Assembly (NCBI RefSeq): GCF_020382885.2
Contig: NC_058502.1
Location: forward strand, 9,805,501 to 9,869,500
Direction: 5' to 3'
From: Scatophagus argus
Taxonomy: Eukaryota > Chordata > Actinopteri > Scatophagidae
DNA length: 64,000 nucleotides
The notes under the pieces are model-generated. The model did not search any database. It was not told where the DNA came from and saw nothing but the letters and a program-made list of their open reading frames with translations. The position numbers and the translations under genes are program-made. This document shows, in pieces, positions 28,202 to 41,268 of this stretch. How positions within the stretch are numbered: position 1 is the stretch's first letter; the number at the start of each line of letters is the position of its first letter.

Positions 28202-28225
28202 TCTCTCTCTCTCTCTCTCTCTGTA

Positions 28226-28266
<41 letters not shown>
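28202..28266. repeat. Compound (TC)n-(AC)n microsatellite
   Basis: About ten TC units, a GTA interruption, about seven more TC units, then about fourteen AC units. Intergenic. The open frames here on the minus strand (runs of CVCVC and RERER) are artefacts of the repeat. Confidence 0.95.
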
Positions 28267-28269
<3 letters not shown>

Positions 28270-28564
28270 CGAGTGAGTGAGAGTAACGTTTCCCTGAATA
28301 TTTTTGGTAACCACAGCGATTGGCAAAACAAAGGGAAAAAGATTATGGAAGGAAGTTGGTTTCCATGGATGGGGAAGGCGAGGAGAGGGTTGTCTTGCAG
28401 AAAGGGGTTTATTCAGGTGTGACAGAAATGTAGGTGACCTTTGCAATGAGGAGGAAAAGTGGAACAAAATGAAAATCATCAATACTTCACTCACTTACAA
28501 TCTGGAAAAGGCTAACTGTTTCACACAGTCTCTCTCCTTCATGCCCGTTGAGCCAATCCTCCTC

Positions 28565-28604
28565 CACACACACACACATACACACAGACGCACACAAACA
28601 CACA
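28565..28604. repeat. Imperfect (CA)n microsatellite
   Basis: A CA run broken by TA, GACG and AAA interruptions, about 300 bp from the compound repeat at 28202. Confidence 0.85.
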
Positions 28605-31474
28605 TTAACACTGTCCATTAGTGGAGTGTATAAGTACATTGATTTCCTGAAGAGGTGATTGTACAATGAACAAATGGACTCTCTGTGAAGATTAACTTAT
28701 TTTACCATTTAACAATTGTTTATTCACTCCAAAAACATAGGTTCATATGCCTTCTCTTTCTTCCTCTTCACCAGAATCGAGCAGTAGATATGAGTCCTGT
28801 GTCGTGTGGAGGGTTGAACACACAAGAAATGAAATCAATGGTTTCTTTGTGTAGTTGTGTGACAGAGAAAATGGGTGGAATTACACTAGCTTGTGCAATT
28901 ACATGAGTCAGAGATATAACACAGTCACACAGTGAGGGGGGAGAGAACAAAACAGTAAGACAGATAAATACTGAAAGAAAGCAAATATTGTTGAGGCTGC
29001 ACTTTATTCTCAATTGAACACTTCTATTGTCACTTTATCCTTGAAGTATGGCAGCAACACACATGATGTGGCCAGCTGGTGGTGACACGTTCTTGACAGA
29101 AAACTAGACTGACAGATGCATTTTTGAATCTGAAGGATATTAATCAAGTGAGAAGGACACCTCTGATCCTGAGGCCTTAGCAGTGATTGATTTGTGCTGA
29201 CTGACTGATTGGTTTAGTGCAAACAAGCAGTGAGCCGGCATTTTCTGACACTCTTGAGGGAAATCTGTGACGACAAACCCTATCATTCAAGCACCTAGAA
29301 GACGCATCTAATTAATTCAGTCACTACAGGCAGTGTTCTCCTCACGTCATGAGTACATATATGCATACATAAAGCACAGAGTGCTTTAGAGGACAGGAAA
29401 TGAAGTTTCATCAAAAAAACATTCACCTTGAGTCATCCACTGTTTGAAGGCCAGTCTGTTTGCCTGTCAAATGTTCTTCTAACCTCAATCTTTTTTTTCC
29501 ATTTCCACTTCAATCCAAGGTTCTTTTTTAGAGCTTGACAAACCATTCTACCAGTACAGTGCTCTGGAGCACTTTGTAATGTGTATCCAGGAACTATTCA
29601 TTAAAAAAAAATGATTGGGCCTTGAAAATTGAAATCTCTTTGTCAGAGCACATTTGTTTCACAGCATCATGACTTGTTCAATCACACAGAGATTTCCAGA
29701 CATGAGTTTTTGGGATGTAAAAACAAAGAAAAACTCCTGTTTCCCTGCTGTAAAATGTCACACTCAGATGCTAACCTGACCTGAAGCGGTTGATTTCTCA
29801 GCTCTACAGGGTGCTGTGCTGCTGATGGGCGTAAACGTGTGGGTGTGACACCAGATGGGAAAAAGCGTATCTACTGTAGCCTGCGTTTGGCAGCTGCTCC
29901 TTTAAGCTCACACGCAGGAGACACAAAAGCATGCACATGCATCAATCTCATCTGTCACAGTATCCCTGCCTGTCACCATGGTAACACCCTAAAACTATAG
30001 CTGTCTGATGGAAGAGTGACTTTAGACAGGAGTGACTTGCTGTGATTTGCAAAGGCCTACATGTACACACACGCACAAATACAAATACAAAGGACATTCA
30101 CCTGAAAAGATGCTGAGCTTCTGACCTCTTTGTGACAATTGGCAGTAATAACTACTGGATACAGCATCCACTTTCACTGTACATACTGCGTAATGATGGC
30201 AATTTCACTCAAATATGACCACATACATAGAAGGATGCTATTTTCCTCAACTGAGATTATATTCAAAACTGCTCCAGGAAATATTTCAGACTCTTTTTCT
30301 TTTGTGAAATTGTCGCCGCTATGACAAAACCCCTCAGACATGCCCGAGGTATGTTTTTGCTGAGTGACATTTTGTGGTAGATGTGCCCGTTTGAAACAGG
30401 TTTGTATTGATCTGGGCTAGGAAAGGGAACGGAGATTGATTGTAATGTGTGACAGCCCTATTCCCTAACCTCGTATGCCTGCATTTCTAAGAATGCCTCA
30501 GGTCAGGCAGAAATAAACTAATGAAAATGACCTGTTTGTAGTGGCTTCACAAATCAATGCATGCGGCAGTAAGAGACTTCCTCAGATGTTAGAGACATTA
30601 ACTGGCAACTGAACAACACTGACCAAATCACTGAGGCTTTCTTTCTTTGATTCTGACAATCCGCCTTTGTAAATGGAGAATATTTGATTGAGATGTTTCA
30701 TTCAGTCATTCAGTACTATATCTGGATGGGTGCTATGATGCATTGAACAGAGATACTGATGATTCAAAACCAATTAAAAAGAGATTCGAATCATCCCTTA
30801 GAAAGAGTCTTAACTGTGACTTTAAGTCTCGATGTTTAATCACGGTATCTTGCTGGAAGTTGTGTGAGGTGCGAAGGGAATTTAAGAAACAGACAGACAG
30901 GGGTTAACCATAACCCCAACCATTAGACAAGCTAGACAGGATTTAGACTAATTGTGGGTACAAGGTGATGTAATAACACTTAAAAGAAAAATAAAATGAC
31001 TTTATTACAGGCAAAGTTACAAAGGTCAAATTAATCTTAAGTGGCAGTAAGCAGCCTTTGTGAGCTGTTTTTATAGAGATGTGACGTGGGGCACTGTGAT
31101 ATATTTCAAAGCAACGTCAGAAAGGGCTTTCAGCAAAGCTGACCAGTCACTGTCACTTGTCACTGTGTGGTCAAACACAGAGTTCATCAACAGGGAACAG
31201 TTGTCATTGGTCATGCAGTATTATATGTAATAGTATGCATACATGTGATGTTGATAGTTAAATTTAAATATCTTTTTTTATGTTTATTAACGAGAATGAG
31301 AATATTATTAATGAGAGTCATTTAATAAAGCGGTTCCCAACCTTGTATCCAGTTACTTGTGCCAGCAGAAATTTACAATAAAATTCACTAATTCTGAAGA
31401 ACCAAAGTAGCAATCTAGACAACAAATTCTTATCTTTTCAAATAATCAACATTTTGAATAGACATGAAAACTGC

Positions 31475-31480
31475 TTTATT
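31475..31480 (-). terminator. Probable otor polyadenylation signal
   Basis: TTTATT on the plus strand reads AATAAA on the minus strand, about 245 bases beyond the otor stop codon. It is the first canonical hexamer I noticed downstream of the gene. Confidence 0.55.
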
Positions 31481-31723
31481 GAACAATGCATCTTGTCAAG
31501 ATCAAGCAAGAGAGAAAGGACTAGCTGACCCGACAGCAGGGGTGTCAGACTGTGGGCGATGGAGAACTGAGTGTCTGGGTTTCATTCTGCTATAGAGACA
31601 ATATCACAGGGTGTAATGGCATATAGTCAGACACAATGGCTTGAGAGAAAAACTGTCAACTCTCCTTTATAAAAATCAGAGTGAGTAAAGACTTGAGCAG
31701 AGAGAGCCTTCAGTCTGTCTTCC

Positions 31724-32593
31724 TTAATCACAATAGAAATCCATTTCCTGCAAAAGACAAAATTAAATAAGAAAATGAATGTTGACCGCCACATTTTGCT
31801 GTTTATTTCAGATGGTCAGAAAAGAGGTAAATACTCACAGTTGTGGGGATCTTAACTGTGTCTTGCACAAACTTATATGTCTCCTTCACGACAGTTGCAG
31901 GAAAGTATCCGATGATGCCCATCTGGTCCACATACCGTTCACTGTAAACCTGCCAGTGAAAACAACATGGCCTCTCTAATAAATTACCATACACAACATT
32001 AGATATGCTGTAGGCATTTAACCATCGGCACCAATTTTGATGTCATTTAAATTTCAAATGCAATGCACTGCAAACCTAATGACATTCTTCACATTTTGCT
32101 CAGAAAGGTGAGAAAGTTCACATTTGTTTGCCACAGTTTTGCCTTCTGTAAGTAATTGTAATAAGTATGCACATACGCTTCCAGACCAGAAGACTCCGGC
32201 GCCCTCCTCTGGTGCAAGTTTAGAATACACATAAACCATCTGACCCTTCTTGATGTTGATGAATCTACAGTCAGGAGATATGAAGTCATCCAAGGCCGTG
32301 GCCATAGAGAGAACATCTAATGAAGCACAGAAAACAAACAAAGAAGAGAAAATATATAAGAAAAGTCTGCCGATTTCAAAAACCTATTAAACACATGCAT
32401 TCAACTGAATGATTAGAATACGTAATATTTTTCAGGATACACCACGTCACACCTCTTCTCTTTAATGCTCTGACTTACATGAGCATTCTGAATCTCCACA
32501 AATCTTGTTGTCTGCTAGTTTATCCATGATGACAGCCCTCACAGTCTGGTGCAGTAGTCCCACACAGAGAAGAATCGCCACTGGGTACTTCAT
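31724..32593 (-). CDS. otor: Otoraplin (MIA/OTOR family secreted SH3-like protein), complete
   Basis: Otoraplin is a small secreted protein of cochlea and cartilage with an extracellular SH3-like fold. Four coding exons on the minus strand: 32593-32479, 32316-32177, 31949-31839 and 31747-31724. They join in frame into 129 aa (human 128). Residues 1 to about 20 are a signal peptide. The SH3 core carries the family blocks [31 protein letters not shown] and [14 protein letters not shown]. Cysteines at 32, 37, 55 and 128 suit the two conserved disulfides. The last exon encodes only EMDFYCD and a stop and was found from its TTTTGCAG acceptor; the human end is DIDFFCE. Its position upstream of pcsk2 in the same orientation matches human 20p12. 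Confidence 0.93.
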
Positions 32594-33960
32594 ACTGACC
32601 GAAAAAGCAGAACCAAGGGAGCTGGTTGTTTGGATGTGCGGGTGTGAATGTGAATGTTTGAAGGAACATAAGCCTATAAAAATCCCAAAACACTTCTCTC
32701 AGCCAGGACTGAATGGGCTGAACCCCTGCATCAGAGGTTGTCCGACCAATCAGTGTTGAGTTTCAGAAATGCCACACTCCCTAGAACTATTCATTTTCCC
32801 ACAGGGGAGTTGGCTGACTTTTCTCAAATCTCAGTCTCCTTGCAGGAACGAGCACACACAATTCATGCCAACTTTGTGTTTTTACCTGTGTTAAAAAAAA
32901 AACCCAAAAAAACAAACAAAAAAAAAGTTGTTCATGTGTTAAATTCCAACAGGTCTTTCACTAAGTGCCATATTTTTGATCAAACTAAAATCTTGTGTGA
33001 AAAACTTCTAATAACTTTTAAGGTATTTTGTGTAAGTGCGAAAAGATAATCCTGAGTAAAAGAACAACTGATTTAAAATTTAGAAAATGTTTAGCCAGGT
33101 TAGCTCTTTGTCTAATTTCCATTCAGCTCTGATTGTAAAATGTTTTTTTGTGTGTGTCTGAGAAGCAGTGAAATACAGGTCAAATTTAATTGCTGCATGG
33201 AAAAGAAAAAGTCAATTGGAAAATAAAGAGTCAAAAATAAATTCACTCAGGTCTAGTGAGCTGAATGTAATAAATACACTACTTGAACCTCAACAGCTTA
33301 AGAATTATATTACTTCTAGTTACCTATGTAAGTAATTGCAACACCTGGAGCACATGTAATATAATGGAGCTTGCTGGCAACAGCTGGTCCGTCTAACATA
33401 CTTGTCATTCTTAACTTCCTCTGAATTAGTAACATCTGAGGTCCGTGGAGCTTCAAGTACATGGAGGTGTCATGTTTTCAACCAAACACCTGATGGCACT
33501 CTTGTCCGCGAGCAATGCTCAAAAATTTGCGCTTCTCAAGAATCTTTCTGTTTGTTTATTTGTATGCTTTTGCCAGGGGAAAAAAAAAACAATTTCATAT
33601 CACAGTACTGTAATGCTGCATGACAGAGTGTTATGTGGTATTCACCAGTGTTAAGCTTTACAATTGTAAAGTACAAAATACAATTGTAAAATAGTGAATG
33701 CAACCATGTGTATTACTTGTCGTTGGTTGCATTATGGTTTTCCGTTTCTGTTTTTTTATGCGTCTCACCATGTCATTCTTGAATATGAATACACAACAAC
33801 AAATGCCAACGTATGATCAAATTCAATGCAACAATCTTTATGTCTAAGTTGATGACATTGTCGACCCTGTTTCATCATATTTACAAGCTCTCTGATGTAT
33901 CTGTAAACAAGTGTAATTGTTTCCTTTTTCGTCTGATGCAAAAGCTCTGCAAAACGTTGT
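32594..33960. other. Intergenic sequence upstream of otor, synteny junction
   Basis: No exon recognised. It separates otor (minus) from gtpbp2 (plus), which are head-to-head here but on different chromosomes in human. It has an A-rich stretch near 32890-32930 and otherwise AT-rich unique-looking sequence. The short open frames do not resemble known proteins. Confidence 0.55.
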
Positions 33961-34353
33961 GCGCCTGCGTGCGCATGCTCTTAGAACCGAGGTAGCGAGG
34001 CGGGCGGGGTTTAAATGACATATACACTTGCACAAGTCAGGAACCACTCGCTCGCGCTGTCCATGTGTGGAATACCAGTACACCTCTTGACGTTCATGAC
34101 TGTGACGTACGCCCACTGTAAACTCTAAAGGACGAGCTCGAACTGTGTTGTTATTGTTCGGTTTGAAGAGTGTGGGGGTGGTCGGTGCCTTTGTTTTTAT
34201 TTTGGGGGCTGTAAGCTACCATTAGCAGGCTAGGACCAGTCAAGTACAAACACCTGCATGTCGGGGTCAAGATCTATTTAATAGTATAGCGTTGTATTTA
34301 TCCAGGTAGTGGTACGCTGACAAGTCAACTTAAGTTAGGTCCCAAAGTAGCTG
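33961..34353 (+). promoter_or_regulatory. Probable gtpbp2 promoter and 5' UTR
   Basis: GC-rich compared with its surroundings. It contains TGCGCATGC, an NRF-1-type core, at 33970-33978, a GC box (GAGGCGGGCGGGG) at about 33998-34010 and two TGACGT CRE-type half-sites near 34088 and 34103. No TATA box. This composition suits a TATA-less, widely expressed gene. The assignments are by motif only. Confidence 0.5.
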
Positions 34354-37300
34354 ATGGATGCGCGGGTATCTGAGTTATTTTGCTCAGGAAATGGACATGG
34401 CTCTGGATCTCAGGGTGGTGCGTCCAACGTCAAACCGGGAAATGGCTTTGGGGTAGCCCCTAAAAAAGCTTGTGTTAAGAACAACAAGAAATCCAAGGCT
34501 CGATTTTCTCGCAACTTCAAACCAAGTAATAACACCCCGTATCTACCTCCAGAGGTAAGCCCGAAATTACCTCTGTCTTAACTAATAAAGCTAGCGCTGT
34601 GTACTACCCACATTAAAGTCTGCTGATCACAACTGTAATGGGGTTTATGTGCATGCTGTGATGTGTAACACCAATAACCGTGCATTTTTGTTTCTCACAC
34701 CAGTTAGCCATTCTGCCCGGACGTGTCTTTGAACCCGCAGTGACACGTAGATAGTCGGTAACCTTAAGGAAAATGAATGGGATTGTTGTACCCGGCTAAC
34801 ACTATAGTAGCAATCTAAAATTAATATTCTAACGTTACCTTACATTTCGCCACATTGGTTCAACAGCTCTAAGCCAAATGCGTTTTTAATGAAAATCACT
34901 TCCTTTAGCCGGCTAGCATTTAGCTAGCTAGCTAGCAGAAGAGGAACAGCTGTGTTTGTAAATATCTAACAGGGGGCGGGTGTGCACTCGAACTATATCT
35001 AGCTAATGTTACTATTATAGTCCCTGACATTCACTCAGCCAAGCACTACACAGTAACGAAATATTACTTTAATCATTAGTTTTTAGTTACTTAGCAAGTT
35101 GATGTTTGTGACTAGTTGCCATGGTCATAAACTCTCAATGGGGCAAGTCTCAACATATTCCATGGTTTCAGTTGTTGTTACAGCTGAACCCCAGCATGGA
35201 TCCAACTCCACTGCTCTGCACTGATCATAATTCCTAGTGCGCATTTCAGATATTTGTCCCACATGTAGGGATGTTGACCGGTTAACCTCTAATCTTCCTT
35301 CACTTTTTATACATTTGTGTCTTTTGTCTAGTAATTCATTAAGTATCTGTATATTAAGTCTGGCTAAGCAGTTAGTTTGTTTAGCTCTCGTTGACTGCCT
35401 ATTCACAGTTAGTGCACTGACAGCTCATTCAGTCAAATAGGTTTTTCATTGTGTTTTTTAACAAATCAATAGCCTGTTTGTCTCACTTCTCTACAGTCGT
35501 GACAGCTGTTGTTCTTGTTCTGTCTCTGTCCGTCTCTTTTTGTTTCTCTTCCTGTCTCTTAGGCTGAAGAGGGAAATATAGAGTACAAGGTAAGCAAATG
35601 GGCTGTCATGCTGTGTTGCGTTCAAAATATTTCCTTCAAAGTGAGCTAGCTGCATCATACAGTCTGCCATGGCAAACTAACACCTCAGTGGATTAGCAAG
35701 AGCATTTTTAGTATCTGGACAGCTGCCTTCCCCACCACATCAACACAGACTTTATTTCAGATTTTGATTGCCTCATCCCCAAAGTAATTTGTAATATCAA
35801 TTTGAATTGTTAAATCACTGAGTGGACCTGTTTGACTTTCCACAGTCTAGGTTTAAGTTCAGCCCTGATTTAGAGTCTTTCCTTTGTGTAGCTGAAGCTG
35901 GTGAACCCCACGCAATACCGCTTCGAACACCTGGCAACACAAATGAAATGGCGACTGCAGGAGGGCCGAGGCGAAGCTGTCTATCAAATAGGTGTTGAGG
36001 ATAATGGCATGCTGGTGGGACTGTCAGAGGAAGATATGAGGGCGTCACTGAAAACGCTTCACAAACTTGCTGAGAAGTAAGTCATTACCTAATTCACTTT
36101 TTATTCAAACCATAGTGTATTCACTGTTTGCCATGAAGTTAAAACCCTAACCAAGCAACTGGTAAATAAAATTGTACAATTATAAACAAAGGCATTTTCT
36201 AACTAGCATAAATATCTTTTAAATAACAAATGACCATTTTGTAATTATACGATTAAAATACCCTACTTTATTTATTTACATATTTGTTTTTCTTATTTCG
36301 GTCAGAGTTGGAGCTGACATCACTGTTCTCAGAGAGCGAGAGGTGGACTACGACTCTGATGTGCCTCATAAGATTGCTGAGGTTCTCATTCGAAAGGTGC
36401 CAGATGACCAGCAGGTTAGTAGGGCTACTCTAACGGCATGCTGCTTATTGGTTGTTGTTTATTGTTGCTGATAAATTTATCCTTTTGAATCCCTGCCCCT
36501 TCTTTGTGTTTTTGCTGCAGTTTTTGGACCTCAGAGTAGCTGTGCTGGGTAATGTGGACTCTGGCAAGTCCACTCTTTTGGGTGTTTTGACACAGGGTGA
36601 GCTGGACAATGGACGGGGAAGAGCGAGGCTCAACCTCTTCAGACATTTGCATGAGATTCAGACTGGACGAACTTCAAGCATCAGCTTTGAGATCCTTGGC
36701 TTCAATAGTAAAGGAGAGGTGAGAAGTACCAGACACCAGCACCCAAGAATGAACGATGTGTACCATTATCATTTACATATTTGTCATAAATTGTACCACA
36801 AGTTAAATACATTATATTATGGTTATCATGTGGTTTCCTTACTAAGTTGTTCAAATAGTTCAGATAAAACAATATCGTTGTGATTATAGTGATATAAAGA
36901 GGAAAGAAAGTTCAGTGTAACATTAATATAGCCATGCATTACTCATCAAACTACTGCTTCTGCAAATTATCTTATTGAACTGACATCTAGCCTGACTGTT
37001 TCTATTATTACTACTTTCCCCAGGTTGTGAATTACAGCGAATCTCGGACAGCCGAGGAGATTTGTGAGAATGCCTCTAAAATGATCACATTCATTGATCT
37101 GGCGGGTCACCACAAGTACCTGAAGACCACCATCTTTGGCCTCACCAGTTACTGCCCGGATTTCGCTATGCTGGTCGTCAGCGCAAATACTGGCATTGGT
37201 GAGTGTCAATTGATTCATCATATTCTTTTAGATAATTTAATTAAACTTGGAGCATCATTGTAAGTGATTTAAAATGCACTTGGGTCTGTCTGTGTGCACG

Positions 37301-40300
37301 TCACCAGTCACTTTACTATTCAGATAAGTCAAGCTGAAAGTAGATCTGTCACAGGGACACAGGCCGGTAATAGACACTTGCAGGGCCAGTCTGACGGATA
37401 GAGTATGTTTGTGTATACCACACCTCAAGACTGTAGTGTTTCCCAGCTGTGGCTTAGCACTTTGCAAACATGTGATATGTGAGCTTATGCAACCGACCAC
37501 CATTCCTGCACAATCGCTGTACTCCTCGTGTCTGCCTGACATTACTAGTCCCAAAATATCTCAAATGCCACCCATTCATGTCAGAGTCCTCTGACCTATT
37601 GGAGGTAGCTCATAACACTTAAAAGTTAGACCCCAAGTACTTTGCTCATCATTTTTGTGATGAAATACATAGATTATTTAAAAGAAATAGATGACTTTAG
37701 ACTGACCACCTCACATGAAAATGTTGTTGTTTCTTGCCACAAGACACTGATTTGTTTCTGCAGTTGACAAGGTAAACGAGCTCCTCTTATACCAGGCAAC
37801 AGCTCAGAATATTCTCCTGAATGATTCTTTAGCACATTCATTCTTCGGTAAAATACTGCACCCTTGGTTGTAAAGTTGACAGTTATGTTGTATGTCAGGA
37901 TGGCCGAGCGGTCTAAGGCGCTGCGTTCAGGTCGCAGTCTCCTCTGGAGGCGTGGGTTCGAATCCCACTTCTGACAACATTAATTTTTTTTATTTATTTA
38001 AAGAAATCCAAATGGGGTTTTATTGTTAGCAAGAACTTTCAAATAAAAGTAAAAACTAGTAATATGGACTCTGTTGGGTCTTTACTGTTACTTAACATTA
38101 CAGTTGAAAAACTAGTTTTATTGATTGATTCTGTAGCAGAGCATTATGTACTTTCAGCACAACAGCAAGTGAGACTGTATACATATTTGAAACTTAAGTT
38201 GCCGGAAAAGCCTTTGTAGTTCATTGCCTTTAATTGGGAAGACATGTTTGTTTTGTTTTTTTCTTTTTCGTGTGTTTGTTTTTCTTGCCTTGACAGTAGA
38301 ACACTCTTTGATTATTAAGTATTTGTTGGTCAAAAAGGACTTACTGTCAGAAGTGGGATTCGAACCCACGCCTCCAGGGGAGACTGCGACCTGAACGCAG
38401 CGCCTTAGACCGCTCGGCCATCCTGACACATGTTGGGTTGTGTTAACTCTGCCTCCCAGATGACTGGGAGGAGGAGGGGCTTTGACGGGGACAGCATGTA
38501 CCCCCAGATAAGAATACTCTGTTTGTGACCATGTGTAAAGACTGTGCTTTTGAAACTGTAAAAAACACAGGGTTATTAAGAAATCTGTTTTGTTTTATTT
38601 CAAATGACAATAAAGGTGTAGATGACGACACTCAAAAGCTAGCACTTAAGCTCACAGCCAGCTACAAAAATATATTATTATTATTTTTAATTCAAATGTA
38701 TTTATGCTTGAATTTCTGTACTTGTTGCACTGTAGGTGTTGATGTGTTTGTATGGGTGTCTGCTTTAAAATAGGGTATGCTGGGGAAATGGGGTCAAGAA
38801 TGAGGGCCACCTTAGCTATGCAACAGGCAGAAAGAGGACACAGTGTCTGCAACCGAAGAGCTGCAGCTTTAATTATGAAACAGTGTAATTGATCTGTGTA
38901 ATGCATAGGGTTCGTCTTAGGTTGTATCTGTGCCAAACCAAAAAGCCAATGACGGGGGGGGCATTTAGGGGTGTTTAGGAGTCATCTTATATAATTTCAT
39001 GATGCTTTACCAGATATTTTGGAAAGTTCACTTTACTCATTACCTTCACATAGGATGAAGAAGTTTGCTTTTTCCTATGCATCTTTACCTTGGATACACT
39101 AAAAGTAACACGTCGCTAGCAAAACAACTTGCCGCTCAGCTGACAAGGGGGTCAGTGTATTTTGAGTCTATGTGTCTCTGTCTTTTTAAATATGTGTTAC
39201 GGGTGAGTATCCTTGAACTCCTCAGTGACGCAGGTGGAATTGAGACCTATATCCAAACTCAGACATAACCTGCTATACATATCCCTTTCTCTCTCATGCC
39301 AGCTTTGTTTAAAAGAAACAAGATCCACCCAGCATTCCTCTTGATTCTTCTGCCCACTATTGCTTCTAAAGTTTAAAAAAGTTTGTCTTGGGCTTACAGA
39401 CAATCAAGACCTTAATCATGCTAACATTACTATATATGGTCAAATATTCCTACACCGTTATTGTGTTTATTAGCTTAGATGGCATAACAGTCATACGTCA
39501 TGGTAAATTCTACCCATCTTATCACTTTGTACTCGTGATCTCTTGACCGTCAGACTCAGTGCCTCAGATAAGCAGTGTTATCTAAGGTCTCAGCAGTCCT
39601 TTCCCTCAAGGATATGAATTTCCTTAGGAGCAAGAGCAAGAGGGCCACCTGAACGAGTAGATTTAGTCTATAACTTAATCCCTTCCTCCTTTTCCTTTTT
39701 CTTTCCCAGCTGGAACGACACGGGAGCATCTTGGACTTGCCATGGCCCTGAAGGTTCCCATCTTCATCGTCATCAGTAAGGTGGACCTCTGCACGCGGGC
39801 TACAGTGGAGCGCACTGTGCGCCAGTTGGAGCGTGTCCTGAAGCAGCCGGGCTGCAATAAGGTGCCCATGGTCATAGGCAGCAAAGATGATGCGGTCACA
39901 GCAGCACAGCAGTTCGCCCATTCACCTAAGTATGAAACGACTACATATAAATAATGCGTACACCATTTAAAATTTACTTTTTAATGTTTTGTTGGTATAT
40001 GTGTGCTTCTGTTGCTTCAGTCTGTGTTTTCTGATTATGTGATTGTGTTATCCCTGGCAGTATCACACCCATCTTCACCTTGTCCAGCGTGTCTGGAGAG
40101 AGTCTAGACTTGCTTAAGGTCTTCTTCAACATCATCCCTCCTCTCAGCAACAGCAAGGAGCAGGAGGAGCTTATGCAACAGCTAACTGAGTTTCAGGTAG
40201 GTCTGAGATGAATCAGTCAGCTGGCACATGCGCACAGTATAAACACATGTATATCACATACACGTGATTTTGATGTGATTGACCACAGTGTGCCTCATTA

Positions 40301-41268
40301 CAGGTGGATGAGATCTACACAGTGCCAGAGGTGGGGACTGTGGTGGGGGGTACTCTGTACAGGTCAGTGTGTTCAACACTCATGTTCTTCCATTCCTCTT
40401 TGTTTTTGTGTAGCATGGACTGACCCACTCTTCTCTCTGACTATGCAGTGGTATTTGCCGTGAGGGAGATCATCTTGTGGTAGGCCCCACTGACTCTGGC
40501 CACTTCCACAAGTTGACCATTGGGAGCATCCAAAGAAATCGCTCGGCGTGCAGAGTACTCAGGGCAGGTCAGGCTGCCACACTCGCCTTGGGCAACTTTG
40601 ACCGGTCACTGCTGCGCAAGGTCAGGAACTTGATGTTTATGCCAAATTTGTCAGCCTCTCACCCTTTCCCTAAAACTTTTTGTCTGTCTAATCTATCTGT
40701 GTATGACATTCATGTATTTTTCACTTACAGGGCATGGTGATGGTTAGTCCAGAGATGGATCCTACCATATGCTGGATGTTTGAGGCTGAGATTGTGCTAC
40801 TCTTTCATGCCAAGACTTTTCACAAGGGCTTCCAAGTTACTGTGCACATTGGCAATGTGAGACAGACCGCTACTGTGGAAGCTGTGTATGGCAAGGTTAG
40901 TTCGTCCACTGACCTGCAGCCGCTTCTGTCTGAATGTTGTCTTCTACTTCTAGAACCTGGGCTTGTTACAGTATGTCTCAGTGTGTTACCTTAAGCAGAT
41001 GATGTCCGACCAGTCTTACATTTGGTTTATTTGTAATGCCGTCTCTCCTTTCTTCCTGCTGTTGTGATGCATCGATGTACCACAGGAGGAGCTGAGGACT
41101 GGGGAAAAAGCAGTGGTTCTCTTCAAGTTCATCAAGCACCCGGAATACCTAAAGGTGGGAGCTAAGGTGCTCTTCAGACAGGGTGTGACTAAAGGTATCG
41201 GACACGTCACCAAATTGCAACCCATCGTCCAGTACCGGCCATCCCAAAGCGAGGATGATGAAGCCTAA
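34354..41268 (+). CDS. gtpbp2: GTP-binding protein 2 (GTPBP1/2 family translational GTPase), complete
   Basis: GTPBP2 is a trGTPase that works with Pelota in resolving stalled ribosomes. Twelve coding exons: 34354-34554, 35563-35589, 35892-36076, 36306-36414, 36521-36718, 37024-37198, 39710-39929, 40061-40196, 40304-40362, 40449-40620, 40731-40895, 41086-41268. They join in frame into 609 aa (human 602). The start MDARVSELF matches human MDSRVSELF. Residues 10-66 are a low-complexity basic tail. G1 is GNVDSGKST (184-192), G3 DLAGH (265-269) and G4 SKVD (321-324). Beta-barrel domains follow, with GTVVGGTL and the family block [20 protein letters not shown]. Intron 6 (37199-39709) holds two tRNA-Leu genes. 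The gene faces polh tail-to-tail, as in human. Teleosts can have a and b copies; I cannot say which this is. Confidence 0.96.
37894..37976 (+). tRNA. trnL-CAG: tRNA-Leu (anticodon CAG)
   Basis: An 83-nt cloverleaf. The acceptor stem GTCAGGA pairs with TTCTGAC, including one G-T pair, followed by discriminator A. The A box TGGCCGAGCGG and B box GGTTCGAATCC are intact. The anticodon arm CTGCG-TTCAGGT-CGCAG puts CAG at 37928-37930, and a long class II variable arm fits leucine. A T-rich run about 8 bases downstream can end pol III transcription. It lies in intron 6 of gtpbp2 in the same orientation as the gene. Confidence 0.97.
38345..38427 (-). tRNA. trnL-CAG: tRNA-Leu (anticodon CAG), inverted second copy
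   Basis: The same 83-nt tRNA as the copy at 37894, on the opposite strand and 368 bp away. Read side by side, the two differ by one base in the variable arm (CTCCTCTGG against CTCCCCTGG). A and B boxes are intact. A T5 run on the minus strand (plus-strand AAAAA at 38332-38336) is the likely terminator. The open frame on this strand containing [11 protein letters not shown] is only a translation of the tRNA gene. Confidence 0.97.

Larger units (their letters stand above)
17661..31470. other. Gene-poor interval between otor and pcsk2
   Basis: Nearly 14 kb without any exon I can support on either strand. It holds microsatellites, a perfect hairpin at 22441-22477 and three copies of a near-palindromic 16-mer at 18620-18695. 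The longest open frame (23717-24358, 213 codons, plus strand) has no recognisable domain or splice context. In mammals this space also lies between OTOR and PCSK2, so regulatory elements for either gene would be expected here, but I cannot point to one from sequence alone. Confidence 0.6.

Noticed and set aside
37741-37772. Possible extra mini-exon in gtpbp2 intron 6 (CTGCAG, eight bases, then GTAAAC)
   Set aside because: Exons 6 and 7 already join in phase to give SANTGIAGTTREH as in human; an eight-base insert would break the frame.
38154-38429. Minus-strand frame with [11 protein letters not shown] and VGSNPTSD
   Set aside because: This peptide is the translation of the tRNA-Leu gene at 38345-38427, a well-known annotation artefact.
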